The notes beneath the pieces are model-generated. The model saw nothing but the letters and a program-made list of their open reading frames with translations, ran no database searches and had not been told where the DNA came from. The translations under genes and the position numbers were made by a program. Below, piece after piece: positions 36,006-48,748 of a stretch of 64,000 bases of DNA (the first letter of the stretch is position 1; each line of letters begins with the position of its first letter). The stretch is from Sodiomyces alkalinus F11 (taxonomy: Eukaryota; Ascomycota; Sordariomycetes; Glomerellales; Plectosphaerellaceae), in assembly GCF_003711515.1 (NCBI RefSeq), contig NW_021167081.1, positions 744,001 through 808,000 on the forward strand, written 5' to 3'.

Positions 36006-36700
36006 TCATGGCCTCCCGTCCTGATCCCCCGGCTTCGCACCCGCACTCGATGTCGTCGTGGGCGACGGGTCTTCCCAGCGCTCTCTATTCCGGGCCGCCC
36101 AGCCGCCGACCCTCTCGCCGCGCCGCAGCTTCTCCTCCTCGCGGCGGCGCAGCTCCTCGTCCTTCTCCGGGAGACCCCACCACTCGCGCAGGAACTCCTC
36201 CTGGCTGAGCTTCTTGCGGGCCTTGCGCTCGCGCTCGCGCTGTCGCTCCAGGCGCTGGGCGAACCATTCCTCCCTCGCGGCGTCCTGCTCGGCCGGCGTG
36301 GCGTGGGATTTCATGCACGCGTTCATCACGCGGTGCTGGGAGCGGCAGACGAAAGCGACGGAAAAAGTGCGGTTCATGGCGCACTCGGCAAACGCTAGAA
36401 CGAGGAAAAATTAGTTTTTCTTTTTTTCTTTTCTCCCCCTCTCTTTTCGGGAAAGAGGAAAAGAACACGAATGGCGTAGGAGAAGGCTGCTGTCGGGGAA
36501 CGAAATTGAAGTGAGGTATTCTCACCTTTGATCTCGTCGGCGCAAGAGCGGCGGACGCGGGCGTAGAAGACGTCCCGAACTTGGGCTTCTTGCGAAGCTG
36601 AGAGAGGAAGAGGATTGCGCGAGGGCACCGGGAGCTTGGATTCTTCGGAGGTTGCGGTCTGGGAGGAGCCTCCTGTTGAAGTCGGGGTGTGGACCGCCAT
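36006..36700 (-). CDS. CMC1-like twin Cx9C mitochondrial protein
   Basis: Two exons (36700-36526 and 36394-36006) join in frame across a 131-nt intron (gtgaga...ttctag) to give 187 aa. The intron lies inside the first Cx9C motif. After splicing, the protein has C53-x9-C63 and C75-x9-C85 (CADEIKAFAEC and CRSQHRVMNAC), the twin Cx9C hairpin of the CMC family. Such proteins enter the intermembrane space through Mia40 and fold by forming two disulfides. Cmc1 helps cytochrome c oxidase assembly and copper delivery. The N-terminal 40 residues are Ser/Thr/Pro-rich. The C-terminal helix is charged and Arg/Glu-rich, longer than in yeast, with KKLSQEEFLREWWG. A CMC2-like identity is less likely given the order and the NRTFSVAF segment. 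Confidence 0.9.
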
Positions 36701-39136
36701 TGCGGCCAAGGGATGGGAAGCTCGGTCGAAAACAGAAAAGGTCTGGAAAGAATTGAATGCGGACCGGTGTCCCAGCGTCTCGCGGAGACGTGATAGGCGG
36801 TGTTGGGCGTCGAGATCGGCCGTTATACTATCTACTGGTGTTTTGTCCGTCCGTATGGTTGATGGTTCGATGGCAGTCGGCTGCGGGAAGTGAAGGTACT
36901 TCGCAATGTACCGTCTGCTCCGGCAGAGCTTCGGAGCTTTGAGTGAGAGGCTGAATTCTGCCGGGCTTGTCAATCCACACCGCTTTCCAGTTTTGTCCTT
37001 TCAAGTTGCTCGGGTTTGAATGCCCGCGTCCTGTGAAATACAATAATAAGGTACCTTAGTTATACTGTACAGACAGACAGGACAGTCCCCGTTTGACGCC
37101 AGGGCTTGCCTTTGGGGTACAAAGTATTTCTGAAGACGTGGCAGTCGTGGAATCCGTGACGTACATGTACCTTTCATGTTTGCCTTTGCCTTCAACTGGT
37201 CACCACGGATAGACACCTTCAACTAAGGTACCTTAGTGTACAACGACAAGTGGGAAAACAATAACTTACACACACTCACTCACATACATATAACAGTTCA
37301 ACAGAACCATACATAAAACAGCTACACTCATGTAATGCGGCTAGGAAATGTTTTGCGAGTGTTGAGTAGAAAGGAAAAGGGAGACCAGAATATCTTTTGT
37401 ATTTACGAAGTACCTTAGATAGGTATTCTGAACAAAAACCTCCCTGTCCCACAGGTACCTTACGTATCGTACCGGTACGTATTACAAGTTCCTTGGCGAA
37501 TGGTGATCGTCTGTCCCAGTCCAGATCGGGAACAAAAAATACTCGTGTTGCGTGTGCCAACCCTTGGTTGCCAGCCAGACCAAAAAGAGGGCCCCCTTTT
37601 CTTGCCCGATCTTTTCCCTTCGTTGTTCGGCACTCGACACCAAAATCATCAGCCCCTTCTCGACTCTCCCTATCCCCATTCCCATTTTCTTTTCCTTACC
37701 CCGGGCCCGCCCGACTCACTTTCGTTTTTCCCTTTTCCCTTGACGTCGAGTTCAATCGTTTCTATTTCCATGTTCGAATTTCTTTTGGTTCGGAAAGACG
37801 AAGAGGAACGATAGGCGGCGCCTCGTGAACCAGATCATCGGTGTATTTATTACATCTTCTTCGCCATAGGTATTTTCACTGTCAGGCTTTGTTCTGTCGA
37901 GTTTTGAACCAGCATCGACCTCCCCTCGATTTCTCGACCCCGAATTTGTGTCGCCAACACGAAAGACTCGAATTCGGACGGACACCCGTGTAGCATTGCA
38001 CATCACGAATCCTCCCTTGCCGTCTCGAGCAACGATACGACGTGCGACTCGACCGAAACGTTAAAACTACACGCACTCCAAAACCCGTGGACTGCGTTGC
38101 CAACGACATACAGTTGCAAAGAGTCTCGCGCCTGGCAAGTTCATGGGAATAATTCGAGGTTGTTCATCTTAAGCACCAATATCCAAATACGACTGGGAAA
38201 TCATTCCCGAGACTGCGGAACTTCGACTCGGGCGACGAAGGCGGTTCACGACAGTGCTCTCGAGAGAATCGTCGTGCCTACCTCTGGCCTGGTAGCTGGG
38301 CACCTAAAGCCGCTGCTAAATCAAGGGTGCTGCACGGCGTCTGAGCGGTACAAGAGGCAAGAAGTGCCCCGGCCTGTGGAAGGAAACTTTGAACGGTGTT
38401 GACTGCATTCTGAACGACCCGACCGCTTTGCCCCTCGCTGCAAAGTGACCGTCTGTCTCTTTTTTTTTTTTTTTTTTTTTGGCCCTCAGTCCAGCAATCG
38501 AAACACCGAAGTTGAGGCGGGACATTTTCATCTCGTCCAAAAGAAAGCTTCGAAGATCGGCTGAAACGCTAAACCTTTGTCCTGCCAAGGTACCTGCGAA
38601 GTACGAAATAATTGCGGAGTACCTACATTACCGGTATTTCGTACCACTTTTCCTGATCTCGTCTCCCAAGAAACCTGGCCTTACCCCACCCAATCGCACT
38701 TTAGCAGGGAGACTACCCAAAGTCAATCTTGCCTACCTACTGGAACTATCTACCTACGTTTTCAGGTCCTCCCTTCCTCTGACCCCTTCCTAAACATTTT
38801 AGTGAATGTTATTTTCAACTTTTAATTACCTTAACTTGGCAACCCATAACACAGTCCGTGTCACATCCGCGGTTTCTCGTCTCACCTTTTCTCCCACTCC
38901 CATCTCACTCTCATTCACCCTTTTTTTATCTTTGTTGTTGTACATTCTGCCAACTTGGTATTCAAACCGCAACCGCAGATTCGACATCTCTCGATTCCTG
39001 GTCCGTCGTAGCATCGCACCTTTCTCTTTCGTTCCCCCCCGGTCATCCTGCCCGAAATGCGCTACCCCACTGACATTTCGCCTTGTTGTCCACTGAACCC
39101 ATGAATGAAGCTAACCTTACTCCGATTTCCAGGACC
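36701..39136. promoter_or_regulatory. divergent spacer, CMC1 and chitin synthase
   Basis: This 2.4 kb region lies between divergent starts. It holds repeated AAGGTACCTTAG words (37050, 37225), related words at 37405-37480 and 38588, and a T21 run at 38460-38480. Pyrimidine-rich DNA from about 38870 to 39060 is likely chitin synthase leader sequence. The stretch TCCGATTTCCAG just before the chosen chitin synthase start looks like an intron acceptor, so the leader may be spliced. Confidence 0.5.
38460..38491 (-). repeat. poly(A)21 tract with GGGCC-ended leader
   Basis: On the minus strand, 21 A residues (38480-38460) follow GACTGAGGGCC. The pattern mirrors the tract at 23670-23704 on the plus strand. 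No further similarity between the two flanks was obvious by eye. Confidence 0.35.
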
Positions 39137-42100
39137 ATGTCCCTTCCCGAAAGACCTGGGGCGAGCCCGTCGTACGATCGAAATGGATACCGACAATCAC
39201 CTTCGCGACGTAACCGCCCGGTAGACATTGAGACGGGAGGATACTTCCCCGCAGAGGTTCCTCCTTCTCATCATCAACGTGGGCAATCTGCGACTTCCTT
39301 CGCCGAAACGATCGCCTCTCCTAATGGTAACTCAGAGAACATGCCTCTATCCCCCACCGGCGAACCCCAGCCTTCCACCGACGCTCAGCCCTTCCAGCGG
39401 AAGAGAAGCCTCATCAGGCCGGAGCGAAATCGCATCGACAAGGATCATCCGAATTACTACTACAGGAAACATGCCGCCAAAATGAACACCGTCCCTTCGT
39501 CCACTGGAAACGACCCCATCGTTGAGGATATCGAGGCGACCACCGACGTGTCGGGGGGTAGCCGAACCCATACTTTCGATGACCACTCGGACGTATCCCC
39601 GCCGCGGCGCAGAAGGCATAACAGCGCCGACCAGGAGAAGCACCCCCGCACTACGGCCAAGCGAATGTCTCGCCAAAAATCGAGCAAAATCATCAAGTCG
39701 AAGAAGCGGGCTCAGACTCCGGAGGAACAGATTCGACCTCCCAGCTTCTGGAACGTCTACTGTGCCGTCGTCACCTTCTGGTGCCCCGATTTCCTCCTAA
39801 CATGCTGCGGGAAACGTGCCAAGGCCGAACAGCGGGCGTGGAGGGAGAAGATGGGTCTAATCAGCATTATCCTCTTGATCATGGGTTTCGTGGGTTTCAT
39901 CACCTTCGGTTTCACTGCGGTGGTGTGCAGTGCTCCCCCGATGCGAATGAGGGTCAACGAAGTGACGGACGGCTACATGATCTTCCACGGCGTGGCCTAC
40001 GACCTGACCAGGTCCCGCCACCCGCCTGCCGATGGCATACCTGCGATTAACCGTAACACTGGCGCCAACCTCCTTTTCGACCTGCCGAACATGGATAACC
40101 GGGGCAAGGATGGCAGCTTCCTGTTTCAGAACGTCAACGGCCGATGCAAAGGTCTCATCGACCTCGCCGAGGGGTCCGACGTGCCCTCCAACGACGATGG
40201 CGACCTCGCCTGGTATTTCCCCTGCAACGTCTTCAACCAGGACGGCTCGACCCAACCGAACCTGACGATTCCGTACTATCTCGGATACGCCTGCCACACC
40301 ACAAGCAACGCCCGCGACGCCTTTTACCTGAACATGCGGAAATCCGCCGACGTCTACTTCACCTGGGAGGATGTGAGAAACAGCTCTCGCAATCTGATTG
40401 TGTACTCGGGCAGCGTGCTTGATCTGAACCTGCTGAACTGGTTCAACTCGAGTCAGGTGACCATCCCTGATCGCTTCAGGGAGCTTCGGGACACAAACTC
40501 CCCGGTGAACCAGGCCATCCGAGGCCGTGATGTCACCCGTTCGTTCCAATCCTCCGGCGATAAGCAGATTGCCGAATGTTTCGAGGAGATCATCAGGGTC
40601 GGGTCTGTCGATACGGACACCGTTGGCTGCATTGCGTCGAGGGTTGTGCTCTACGTCTTCCTAGCTCTCATTCTGTCCGTCGTCGTATCTCGCTTCGTCT
40701 TGGCCCTCATTTTCCAATGGTTCATCAGCCGCAACTACGCTGCCGCCAAGACGTCTCAGTCCAGCGACAAGCGGAAGCGGAACCAACAGATCGAGGATTG
40801 GTCCAACGACATTTATCAGCCGCCTCCAAGGATCACCGGCGACATCGGCAGCAGTGTCGGCGGCTCGGATCGCAGCAGCAGCAAGCGTGGAAGCTCGTTT
40901 CTGCCTACGACATCTCGCTTCTCTGCCGTCTACGGTGCCGAACGGATCAGTCCTTCGGCCAAGCGCGTGCCAACTACCATGTCGAGCTCTGGTGGTGGGA
41001 GCCAGCTCCTCCACCCCAACTCGATGTATCGCCAGGGTAACGACAGCCGGAGCAGCTTCCTTCGTTCGGACCCTTACGCCAGCAACGTCAGCCCCAGCGA
41101 TGGACCTGGTCCGGCTGGGTTCATCCACGAGGCCGTGGTCCCTCAGCCACCGGCGGACTGGATGCCCCACGGTTTCCCGCTCGCCCACGCCATCTGCCTC
41201 GTCACGGCCTACTCCGAGGGAGAACTTGGTATCCGCACGACACTCGACTCGATCGCCATGACCGACTACCCCAACAGCCACAAGGTGATCGTCGTTATCT
41301 GCGACGGTATCATCAAGGGTAAGGGCGAGAAGGCGTCCACGCCGGACTATGTCTTGGGTATGATGAAAGACCAGACTGTGCCCCCCGAGGAAGTACAGCC
41401 TTTCTCGTATGTTGCGGTGGCCAGCGGTTCGAAGCGGCACAACATGGCGAAGATCTACGCTGGATTCTACGACTATGGGGCCAAGTCTGCGATTCCGGTC
41501 GATAAACAGCAGCGCGTTCCCATGTTGACCGTGGTCAAGTGCGGTACCCCCGACGAGGCTCACAAATCGAAACCCGGCAACCGCGGCAAGCGTGACAGTC
41601 AGATCATCCTCATGTCGTTCCTCCAGAAGGTCATGTTTGATGAGCGTATGACGGAGCTCGAGTTCGAAATGTTCAACGGACTCTGGAAGGTGACAGGGAT
41701 ATCGCCGGACTTCTATGAAACGGTTCTCATGGTCGACGCCGACACCAAGGTCTTCCCCGACAGCTTGACCCACATGATGTCGGCTATGGTCAAGGATCCC
41801 GAGATCATGGGGCTCTGCGGCGAGACCAAGATCGCCAACAAGCGAGACAGCTGGGTCTCGGCTATCCAGGTGTTCGAGTACTTCATCTCGCATCACCTGG
41901 CCAAGTCGTTCGAGTCCGTTTTTGGCGGTGTCACCTGTCTGCCCGGCTGTTTCTGCATGTATCGGATCAAGGCGCCGAAGGGGGCGCAGAACTACTGGGT
42001 ACCCATCCTGGCCAACCCGGACGTGGTGGAGCACTACTCGGAAAATGTGGTCGACACGCTCCACAAGAAGAACCTGCTGCTGCTCGGTGAGGATCGGTTC

Positions 42101-42960
42101 CTGAGTACACTGATGCTGAAAACATTCCCCAAGCGGAAGCAAGTGTTCGTCCCGCAGGCCGTCTGCAAGACCACCGTCCCCGACACATTCATGGTCTTGT
42201 TGTCCCAGCGTCGACGATGGATCAACTCTACTATTCACAATCTCATGGAGCTGGTGCTCGTTCGAGATCTGTGCGGTACTTTCTGCTTCAGCATGCAGTT
42301 TATCGTTTTCATCGAGTTGATGGGCACATTGGTCCTTCCAGCTGCCATTGCATTCACTTTCTATATTGGTATGTTTAAGCTGGTCGTTGTCGCCCGTGTT
42401 CATTAAGGGTTCTTTTTTTTTTATCTCTTCTTCCTCCTTTCCCCCCTTATTTTGCTCTTTTGCATTCTCTTGCCACCGCAACGAAGACGTGTCTGGCCTA
42501 ACTCAACCAACTCTCTCTAGTCATTATTTCGATCATCAACTCACCACCCCAAATCATCCCACTCATTCTTTTGGCGCTCATTCTCGGTCTCCCGGCGGTG
42601 CTGATCGTGGTGACGGCGCACTCGTGGTCCTACCTCGTCTGGATGCTCATCTACCTCGTCTCCCTCCCGATTTGGAACTTTGTCCTGCCGACGTATGCCT
42701 TTTGGAAGTTTGACGACTTCTCGTGGGGCGATACTCGAAAGACGGCGGGCGAGGCGTCGAAGAAGGGAGGGCACGAGGCCGAGGGCGAGTTCGACAGCAG
42801 CAAGATCACGATGAAGCGCTGGGCCGAGTTTGAAAGGGACCGGCGCACGAAGAACAACTACTGGGGCTCCAAGGAGAACGTAGTGGGCGGGGGGAGAAGC
42901 TGGTCGATGCATCAGCCGCAGGGCCAACAGTATGAGGAAGGCTACTACTCGGATGCATGA
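39137..42960 (+). CDS. class IV chitin synthase (yeast Chs3 type)
   Basis: Two exons (39137-42368 and 42521-42960) join in frame to give 1223 aa. I chose the ATG at 39137 (MSLPERPG) because class IV enzymes commonly start this way and an acceptor-like CAG lies five bases upstream. An in-frame ATG at 39101 would add 12 residues. The cytosolic N-terminus (about 230 residues) is basic and Ser/Pro-rich. Membrane segments follow near residues 238-262 and 505-535, and a multi-span block closes the C-terminus. The catalytic domain shows [11 protein letters not shown] (about 866), [13 protein letters not shown] (about 983) and [12 protein letters not shown] (about 1024), which are the metal/UDP-GlcNAc, acceptor and product-binding motifs. 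The enzyme polymerises UDP-GlcNAc into chitin at the plasma membrane. The 152-nt intron (gtatgt...ctctag) falls within the C-terminal membrane block. Confidence 0.95.
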
Positions 42961-43370
42961 AGAGAGAACGGGCATTGAGGAGCAGCGACGATGCGAGGAT
43001 GCGAGGATGCGTCGTACAGCACTACTTTCTTTGTCGGGCTTTTTCGAGACGGGGGGGGGGCGCACATTATATACATTTTAGAACATGGGGACAATTGTCG
43101 TTCCCGTTCTTCCAAGACGGGGTCCGCTTCAGGGAAGTGTAATCAGGTTCTGGACGTCGGGATTTCGCGACGGCCGCGGCATGTTCATGGCTGCTGGTGT
43201 TCTTTTTCTGTGCATGGCTTGTGTTGACTTTGGGGTCTCGAATCATGTCACCTTGAGTGGGAAAGACCCTTGATTGCCCAGTTCCTTTGCCATTATATAT
43301 ATACTGCATGTGGCGTTCCATTAATTATTCTTATGCCGTATTGCGTTTGCGATTCCACTTGAGTCTCTCT

Positions 43371-43425
43371 TCTTCTTCTTTTCTTCTTCTTTTCTTCTTC
43401 TTTTCTTCTTCTTTTCTTCTTCTTT
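43371..43425. repeat. 11-bp tandem repeat (TCTTCTTCTTT x5)
   Basis: Five perfect 11-bp units, about 0.4 kb downstream of the chitin synthase stop. They lie beyond the likely 3' UTR. Confidence 0.92.
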
Positions 43426-45610
43426 GGAGAACATGACAATATGATGAGCCACAATTGACCAATAGCGAGGCCGGCGTGGTTATACAAATAATTTATAGAT
43501 AAAGTGAGCATGATTGTACGACGTATGCCTGCCTTTATGAACGACGGGTCCGTGGTCTGTGGTTTCTGATGCAGGCAGCCGGGAAATGGTAATTGGGAGC
43601 GACGGCGGGGTTCATCGGCGTGGGTCGCCTCTGGGTCTCTACCCCGTACGTGTACGTGTACTTCGCGGACCTCGTGATGCCCTTTACATGATCTACCTAC
43701 CTAGGCAGTACCCATGGAGAACGGAATTTTTCGCACTACCTTACCCGCCAGATTTATGATCAGGATTGGATGCGGGGCGGGTAAGGGACAAGTACTTCCG
43801 GTCTCAAAAGAGGGTATTCGGACTTTGTGTGATCTATCGAGGAAGGGAAAGACAAAGCGAGAAAGAGCGGCATCGGCAGTTGTGTCCGGAGCACGGGGTA
43901 CAGAATACGTTACAGAGTAAGGTATCTATATGTACAAGTTTCCGCGACTTTGCCAACTGGTTATACACGTACTCAATATCCCCATACCTGTAACTACCTA
44001 CCTACCTTATCAAGGAACATGGACTGAAAATGGTAGATAAAAATGTTCATGTATCCGTACTCCTATCAGGCCAAGGCCATCTCTAACGCACACGTAAGGT
44101 AAGGTAATCTTTGTTGACGTCCGGCCTGTTACTCCGTAACTGACTTCCAGGTTGATAGGACATGGATCATCGTATGGCTGACAGCCACCGACAGCTACCT
44201 AGCGCTGGTGGGGGTGAGCCGTGCCCACTCCCCCGTATTCTTGTGCCGGTATACCTACCTTGTAACTCAACACTGTCAAACCTACAACGTAGGTAAACTA
44301 CCTAAGGTAGCGAGCGCTTGGTGGGGAAGGAAGAAGGGGGATTGCTGATTCCCGAAATGGGGACTTCTTTTCGTTTAATCCCCAATTCAGGGTAGTCTCG
44401 TTCCATGCCCATGTGCATGTGCCCACGTACTGTACCTACCTTACCTTATTACCCATGTGCCCCATGTCGTCTCCGTCTCCCCCCTTCCTTGGCTTTCTGG
44501 TTTATCGCCACAAAGACGAAGACAGCGACCCGTCTCTTTCGTCTACCTCCGTACCGTGCCTTACTCTCCCAACAACCACCACTACCACCACCGACACATC
44601 GCTCGATCAGGATCTAGGGGCTCGGACAAGCATCAACAACGTGTCCAGATATCTCTTTCCGATACGTTTACTCAGTCCCCCTCTTTTTCTTTTCTTTTCT
44701 TCCCTTCCCGTTTCATATCAAGGCTTTCTTTCTACAGTCTCCCCACCACACTTTGTTGGACTTTCGGCCTCGTAGGCTTCAGTGCCCCGATCACCAGCTC
44801 CGAGTTGCTTTACGAAGATCGCACCTGGCAGCCTTCAGGTTACCAATTAATTCATTGTGCCCTGATTTATCAGCGTGTGTACACTAGAAGAGAGGGCGAA
44901 AGAGCGAGAGAGCGAGAGCCAGAGAGCCTACGGGGAACAGGGTACTCTGAACCCGTCGCGTATTCCATCACACCGGTTATCCCAGCCCTGTGGTTCAAAT
45001 TTCGCGGTCCCAGCCGTCACGTCACCCGACCGACCGACAACCCTCGTTTGGTGCCAGAACCAGGCCCCAAACTCGTCTTACCACTGACCCTGACCCTGAC
45101 CCTGACCTTGGCCTTGGCCTTGCCCTTTCTCCCCATCCCACCACGGCAAACCACCAACAGCATAATTTCCCCTTTTGGAGAGCGCCGACAAAGAGAAGAA
45201 AGAAAGACAGAGGAAAAGATAAAAGGACAAAAAAATAAATAAAAGACCTCAATGGTTCTTCTCGCCCCAGCAAGCTTGCTCGACTGGTGGCTAGTAGAGT
45301 GACGGACGGAGATTGCGACACCATCTCGGCCGATTCAACAACCTTACAACCTCGCTTTCGCCGTTTTCAAAATTCCACAAAATCTGGTCGACCCATCACC
45401 CAAGTTTTTGGGTTTTCTTACCGTGCCACCGGTCCCTTCATGCCCACCAAACACCCGATATTACACCACCTTGGCCAACTACCACGATCGTCTGAACCGA
45501 CATTCGACCTGTGCTTCTACCGCTTCTACCTCCTCCCCCACGTCCGTTCCTCAAAAAGCACGCGGCGAACGTCTCGTTTGGACGACGACTACTGAAACGA
45601 CAACGAACGG

Positions 45611-45643
45611 TGACGGCAGCGACGGCAGCGACGACAGCGACGG

Positions 45644-45674
<31 letters not shown>

Positions 45675-45675
45675 A
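45611..45675. repeat. GACGGC/GACAGC hexamer repeat in WD40 leader
   Basis: Interrupted GACRGC units about 150-210 nt before the WD40 start codon. If translated, one frame would encode a Ser/Asp repeat (SDGSDDSD), but the frame closes at 45716 before the gene. Confidence 0.75.
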
Positions 45676-45821
45676 AGGACAACGGCCCACATCAAACCAC
45701 CCTGCCGACGCAGTAGTTCTCTCTCTCTCTCTCTCTCTCTCTCTGTTCCGCTTGAGTTCGACGAGTCGTCACCTTCCTCTCCTGGCACGCTTCTATCGCC
45801 CATACTACTGAGCGTCTCGAC

Positions 45822-47866
45822 ATGAATTCCGACGAAGACTTGAGCGATAGCGAAAATGGGGGCGTCCCGCTCTCGTACCATCATCACCTTCAGCCTCCCC
45901 ACGCTTACGTCGCAGTGCCGCTTCCCTCGTCCTCTCCTGTCCACTCTGCCGGTTCCCCGGCTGGGACCGTCTTCAGCAACCATACGCTCTATCCCAATCC
46001 TCTCCCATACCACACCGCCCCTAGTGTCTCTCCATTAGCTTCGAACGTCGCCGGGGCCGACGGCGGCGATGTGATAGCCCCTTCATCTATCGTGTACACT
46101 TATTATCCCACCCACTACGGCTGGTATCATTCACAAGGAGCACCCGCCGCAGAATCGGCCGCAGGGGACCATGACGACCTGCCCCAGGGCGATTTTGACG
46201 TCCCTCTCCCGCCGTTGGACGAGACGATCCCACCACTCGAGGCCAATGGTGATGACGACTTTGGGGAGGACCCCGGCACTCAAATCTTCCTTGGCTCCCC
46301 GCAGCCCAACTCGCTCGCCCCTCAGAATTCCCCGCTTGATCACTTTCTCAAATTCTGGGCCGCCACCGCGGCTTGCTTCGGATCGGCGGGAAGGATGAAG
46401 GCGCCGTGGCTCTCCCAGGTGAACGAACAGCTTTCGGAGCCGTGCAGACGGGTGACATTGGAGCAACTATGCGGCGACGAGCGTGACGTCCAGGGCTTGA
46501 ACTGGGCTGGCATGGGGATCACTCGGCTTGACGCTCGCGAGCGGAGGCTTTTGACGTACAAGAACTACACCAACAAACCGGGCTCGGATGATTACCAGGT
46601 GAGTATTTCCTCTACAAGTCGACTCTTTTGTTCCCCCGAAGCAGCTGATATCTGACCTGCGTTCTTCACTCCCGCTTTTAGCACCTGGCCGGCTGGGCGA
46701 TACGGAGCTCAGAAAGCCACTTCAAATTTCGCCGTATGGACATTCGCCGGAATACCCATCTTGCGCATTTCCAACTGCGCAACGTGCTTGCTTGCTCAGG
46801 TCGGAGCCATGCCTTCTATCCTGGACTGAGGGCGGTCTACAGAATGAACCTTCTTTCCGGCCACACCGAGGTGGCCATGGATCTCAGCGACATGGTCAAC
46901 GGCCTAGTATCGACGCTTGACGCCAAATGCGGCGTGGTCATCGCCGGCACTTCTAACGGCGAGTACTGCATGCGCAACACGTACTCGCAAGACAGCAAGT
47001 TCGTCGACGGTCAAATCACGTCGAGTAGCAGCGCCATCACAAATCACCTCCAGATCCACGAATCGAGAACTTCCGACGGCCCATTGGTCGCCTTTGCCTC
47101 GAACGACCAGGGCTTTCGCGTCATGGACGTCCAGACCCAGAAGTTCCTACTAGATACGGCCTACTCGTTCCCTCTCAACTGTACCGCTTTATCCACCGAC
47201 CGCCGACTCCGCGTCCTGGTCGGCGACAGTCATAACGTCCTGATCGCCTCGGCCGATACGGGCGAGATCCTGCAGGAGCTCTGCGGACATCGGGATTACG
47301 GATTCGCCTGCGCCTGGTCCGGCGACGGTTGGACGGTGGCCACCGCCGCCCAGGACAAGACGGTCATGATATGGGACGCCCGGCGGTGGACCGACTCGAA
47401 CGGCGCGAGCACCCCTCTGACCACCGTCCAGTGCGAGATGGCCGGCGCCCGCAGCCTCCGATTCTCCCCCATTGGCAGCGGGCCCCCCGTCCTCGTGGCG
47501 GCCGAAGAGGCGGACTACGTCAACATCATCAACGCCAAGACCTTCCGGGGCAAGCAGACCTTTGACATATTCGGGGAGATTGGCGGCGTGGCCTTCACCA
47601 ACGACGGCCAGGACCTCGACGTTCTCTGCATGGATCCTTCGCGCGGCGGCATCATCCAGCTGGAACGCTGCAATTTGGGCTCCAAGTCGAACGACCGTGG
47701 TGATGAGTTCCCCTTCAGGGCTGTTCCGTGGTGGGCGAGGCGGCGGCAGGATGATGACCAGGCTTGGTCCATGTCCGGATACCGCGCCGAGGCCTCCTCC
47801 CGGTTTGAGGAATCGCCGCCGCATCCTAGGAGTCGCGTATACCTTGACGACATGGAGCCTTTCTGA
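45822..47866 (+). CDS. WD40-repeat protein (similar to fission yeast SPBC2A9.03 group)
   Basis: Two exons (45822-46598 and 46682-47866) join in phase 0 after DDYQ to give 653 aa. The 83-nt intron starts gtgagt and ends tttag. The N-terminal 190 residues are Pro/Ser/Asp/Glu-rich and disordered. A conserved patch follows: LDARERRLLTYKNYTNKPGS, then FKFRRMDIRRNTHLAHFQLR. WD-type repeats form the C-terminal half, with the clearest at LQELCGHRDYGFACAWSGDG...VMIWDARRW. The rest are degenerate blades (GSGPPVLVAAEEADYVNIIN, GEIGGVAFTNDGQDL). This layout fits a widespread fungal WD protein family of unknown role. A scaffold or adaptor function is only inference from the fold. The gene has a long, repeat-rich leader. 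Confidence 0.88.
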
Positions 47867-48747
47867 TGCCATTTTGACGCGATACCCTGAGGTCGCACAG
47901 GGGTGCAGGCCGCCTGTGAGGAGGGGTGGGTGTTGGTTTTTATTTCCTCCGTCATTCGCACGTGATTTCGGCTTGGGACTCACATGGGGCCACGCATCGT
48001 TTCTAGCCACGTCCTTTTAGCATCAACCCTCGAGCCCCCCCTTTTTTTTTACTTTTCTTTTTGCGTTTTCCCTTTCCTGCGAAATATCACGATGAGAGGG
48101 TCTTGATCGTCCGCATAGACATTAGCTGGGACTATGTGTTTTTGGTGCGTGGATCCAGGAGTTGATTTTTCTATGTATTGGCATTGGCAAGGAAATCACG
48201 AGTCAACGAATACATCAGCAAGAGGATATAACCCGTGGACGGGAAGTCCATTTTTGTCGAGTTGCCGTCATTTGGTTTTCATTTCATTTCATTTCGTTGG
48301 AAAGGAGAGGAGCATTCATGGTGTTCTGTGACGAGGAGGGTTCAACTGACTTGCACCAAACATGGAGGGATGGGTGGTTAGAATATCTAGGGTCATCTAT
48401 TCTTTGGGCTAGGCGGGAAATATGGATAGAAAAGTGAGCAAGGGACCTGCCATCGATGAAGATGCTTTCCAGCAAAATTCTCTGTAGTTGGGGAGATGTC
48501 TTTTCTCCATATTGTGAAGTGCCAACTGTGTGAAGAATTTCCATGCATCAGGCATAGACAGGATAGCACTCCGTGATAGACGAAGACGGGAAATATACTG
48601 AGAGATTGCTGGTTCTTGAGATTTCCTGATGGTAAGTGAATTTTTTCGTGTAGAATGACTTGTGCACTTCATTCAAGCAGCAACAGCAAAAATAATAGCA
48701 TCAGAACGGAGACTATATATCCCATCACCTAGCTCAGAGTTTAAAAA
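47867..48747. other. spacer 3' of WD40 gene
   Basis: This 881-nt stretch runs from the WD40 stop to the 5S rRNA gene. It contains the WD40 3' UTR and a T-rich tract at 48041-48062. No further gene is seen. Confidence 0.6.
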
Positions 48748-48748
48748 A
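48742..48748 (-). terminator. RNA polymerase III T-run terminator of 5S gene
   Basis: On the minus strand a run of six T residues (the last base of the 5S gene plus five) follows the mature end GTATAT. It is a standard Pol III stop signal. Confidence 0.8.

Larger units (their letters stand above)
42961..45821. other. spacer and probable long 5' leader of the WD40 gene
   Basis: This 2.9 kb region lies between chitin synthase and the WD40 gene, both on +. The first part holds the chitin synthase 3' UTR and an 11-bp tandem repeat. Around 43600-44460 there are many ACCTACCTTA and GGAGTAC-type words. From about 44450 the DNA is pyrimidine-rich and open in several frames without domain-like sequence, consistent with an untranslated leader. 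A GACRGC repeat (45611-45675) and a CT run (45717-45743) lie just upstream of the WD40 start. Confidence 0.5.

Noticed and set aside
40661..42481. 606-codon antisense open frame over the chitin synthase gene
   Set aside because: It mirrors the codon bias of the plus-strand exon, has no domain of its own and starts in the intron region. The plus strand carries clear chitin synthase motifs.
45080..45122. Telomere-like CCCTGA repeats
   Set aside because: The unit is TGACCC with a change to TTGGCC, not the fungal TTAGGG repeat, and it lies well inside the window.
44457..45242. 261-codon plus-strand frame upstream of the WD40 gene
   Set aside because: Pyrimidine-rich leader DNA read as Ser/Pro/Leu; not domain-like. 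Better explained as 5' UTR.
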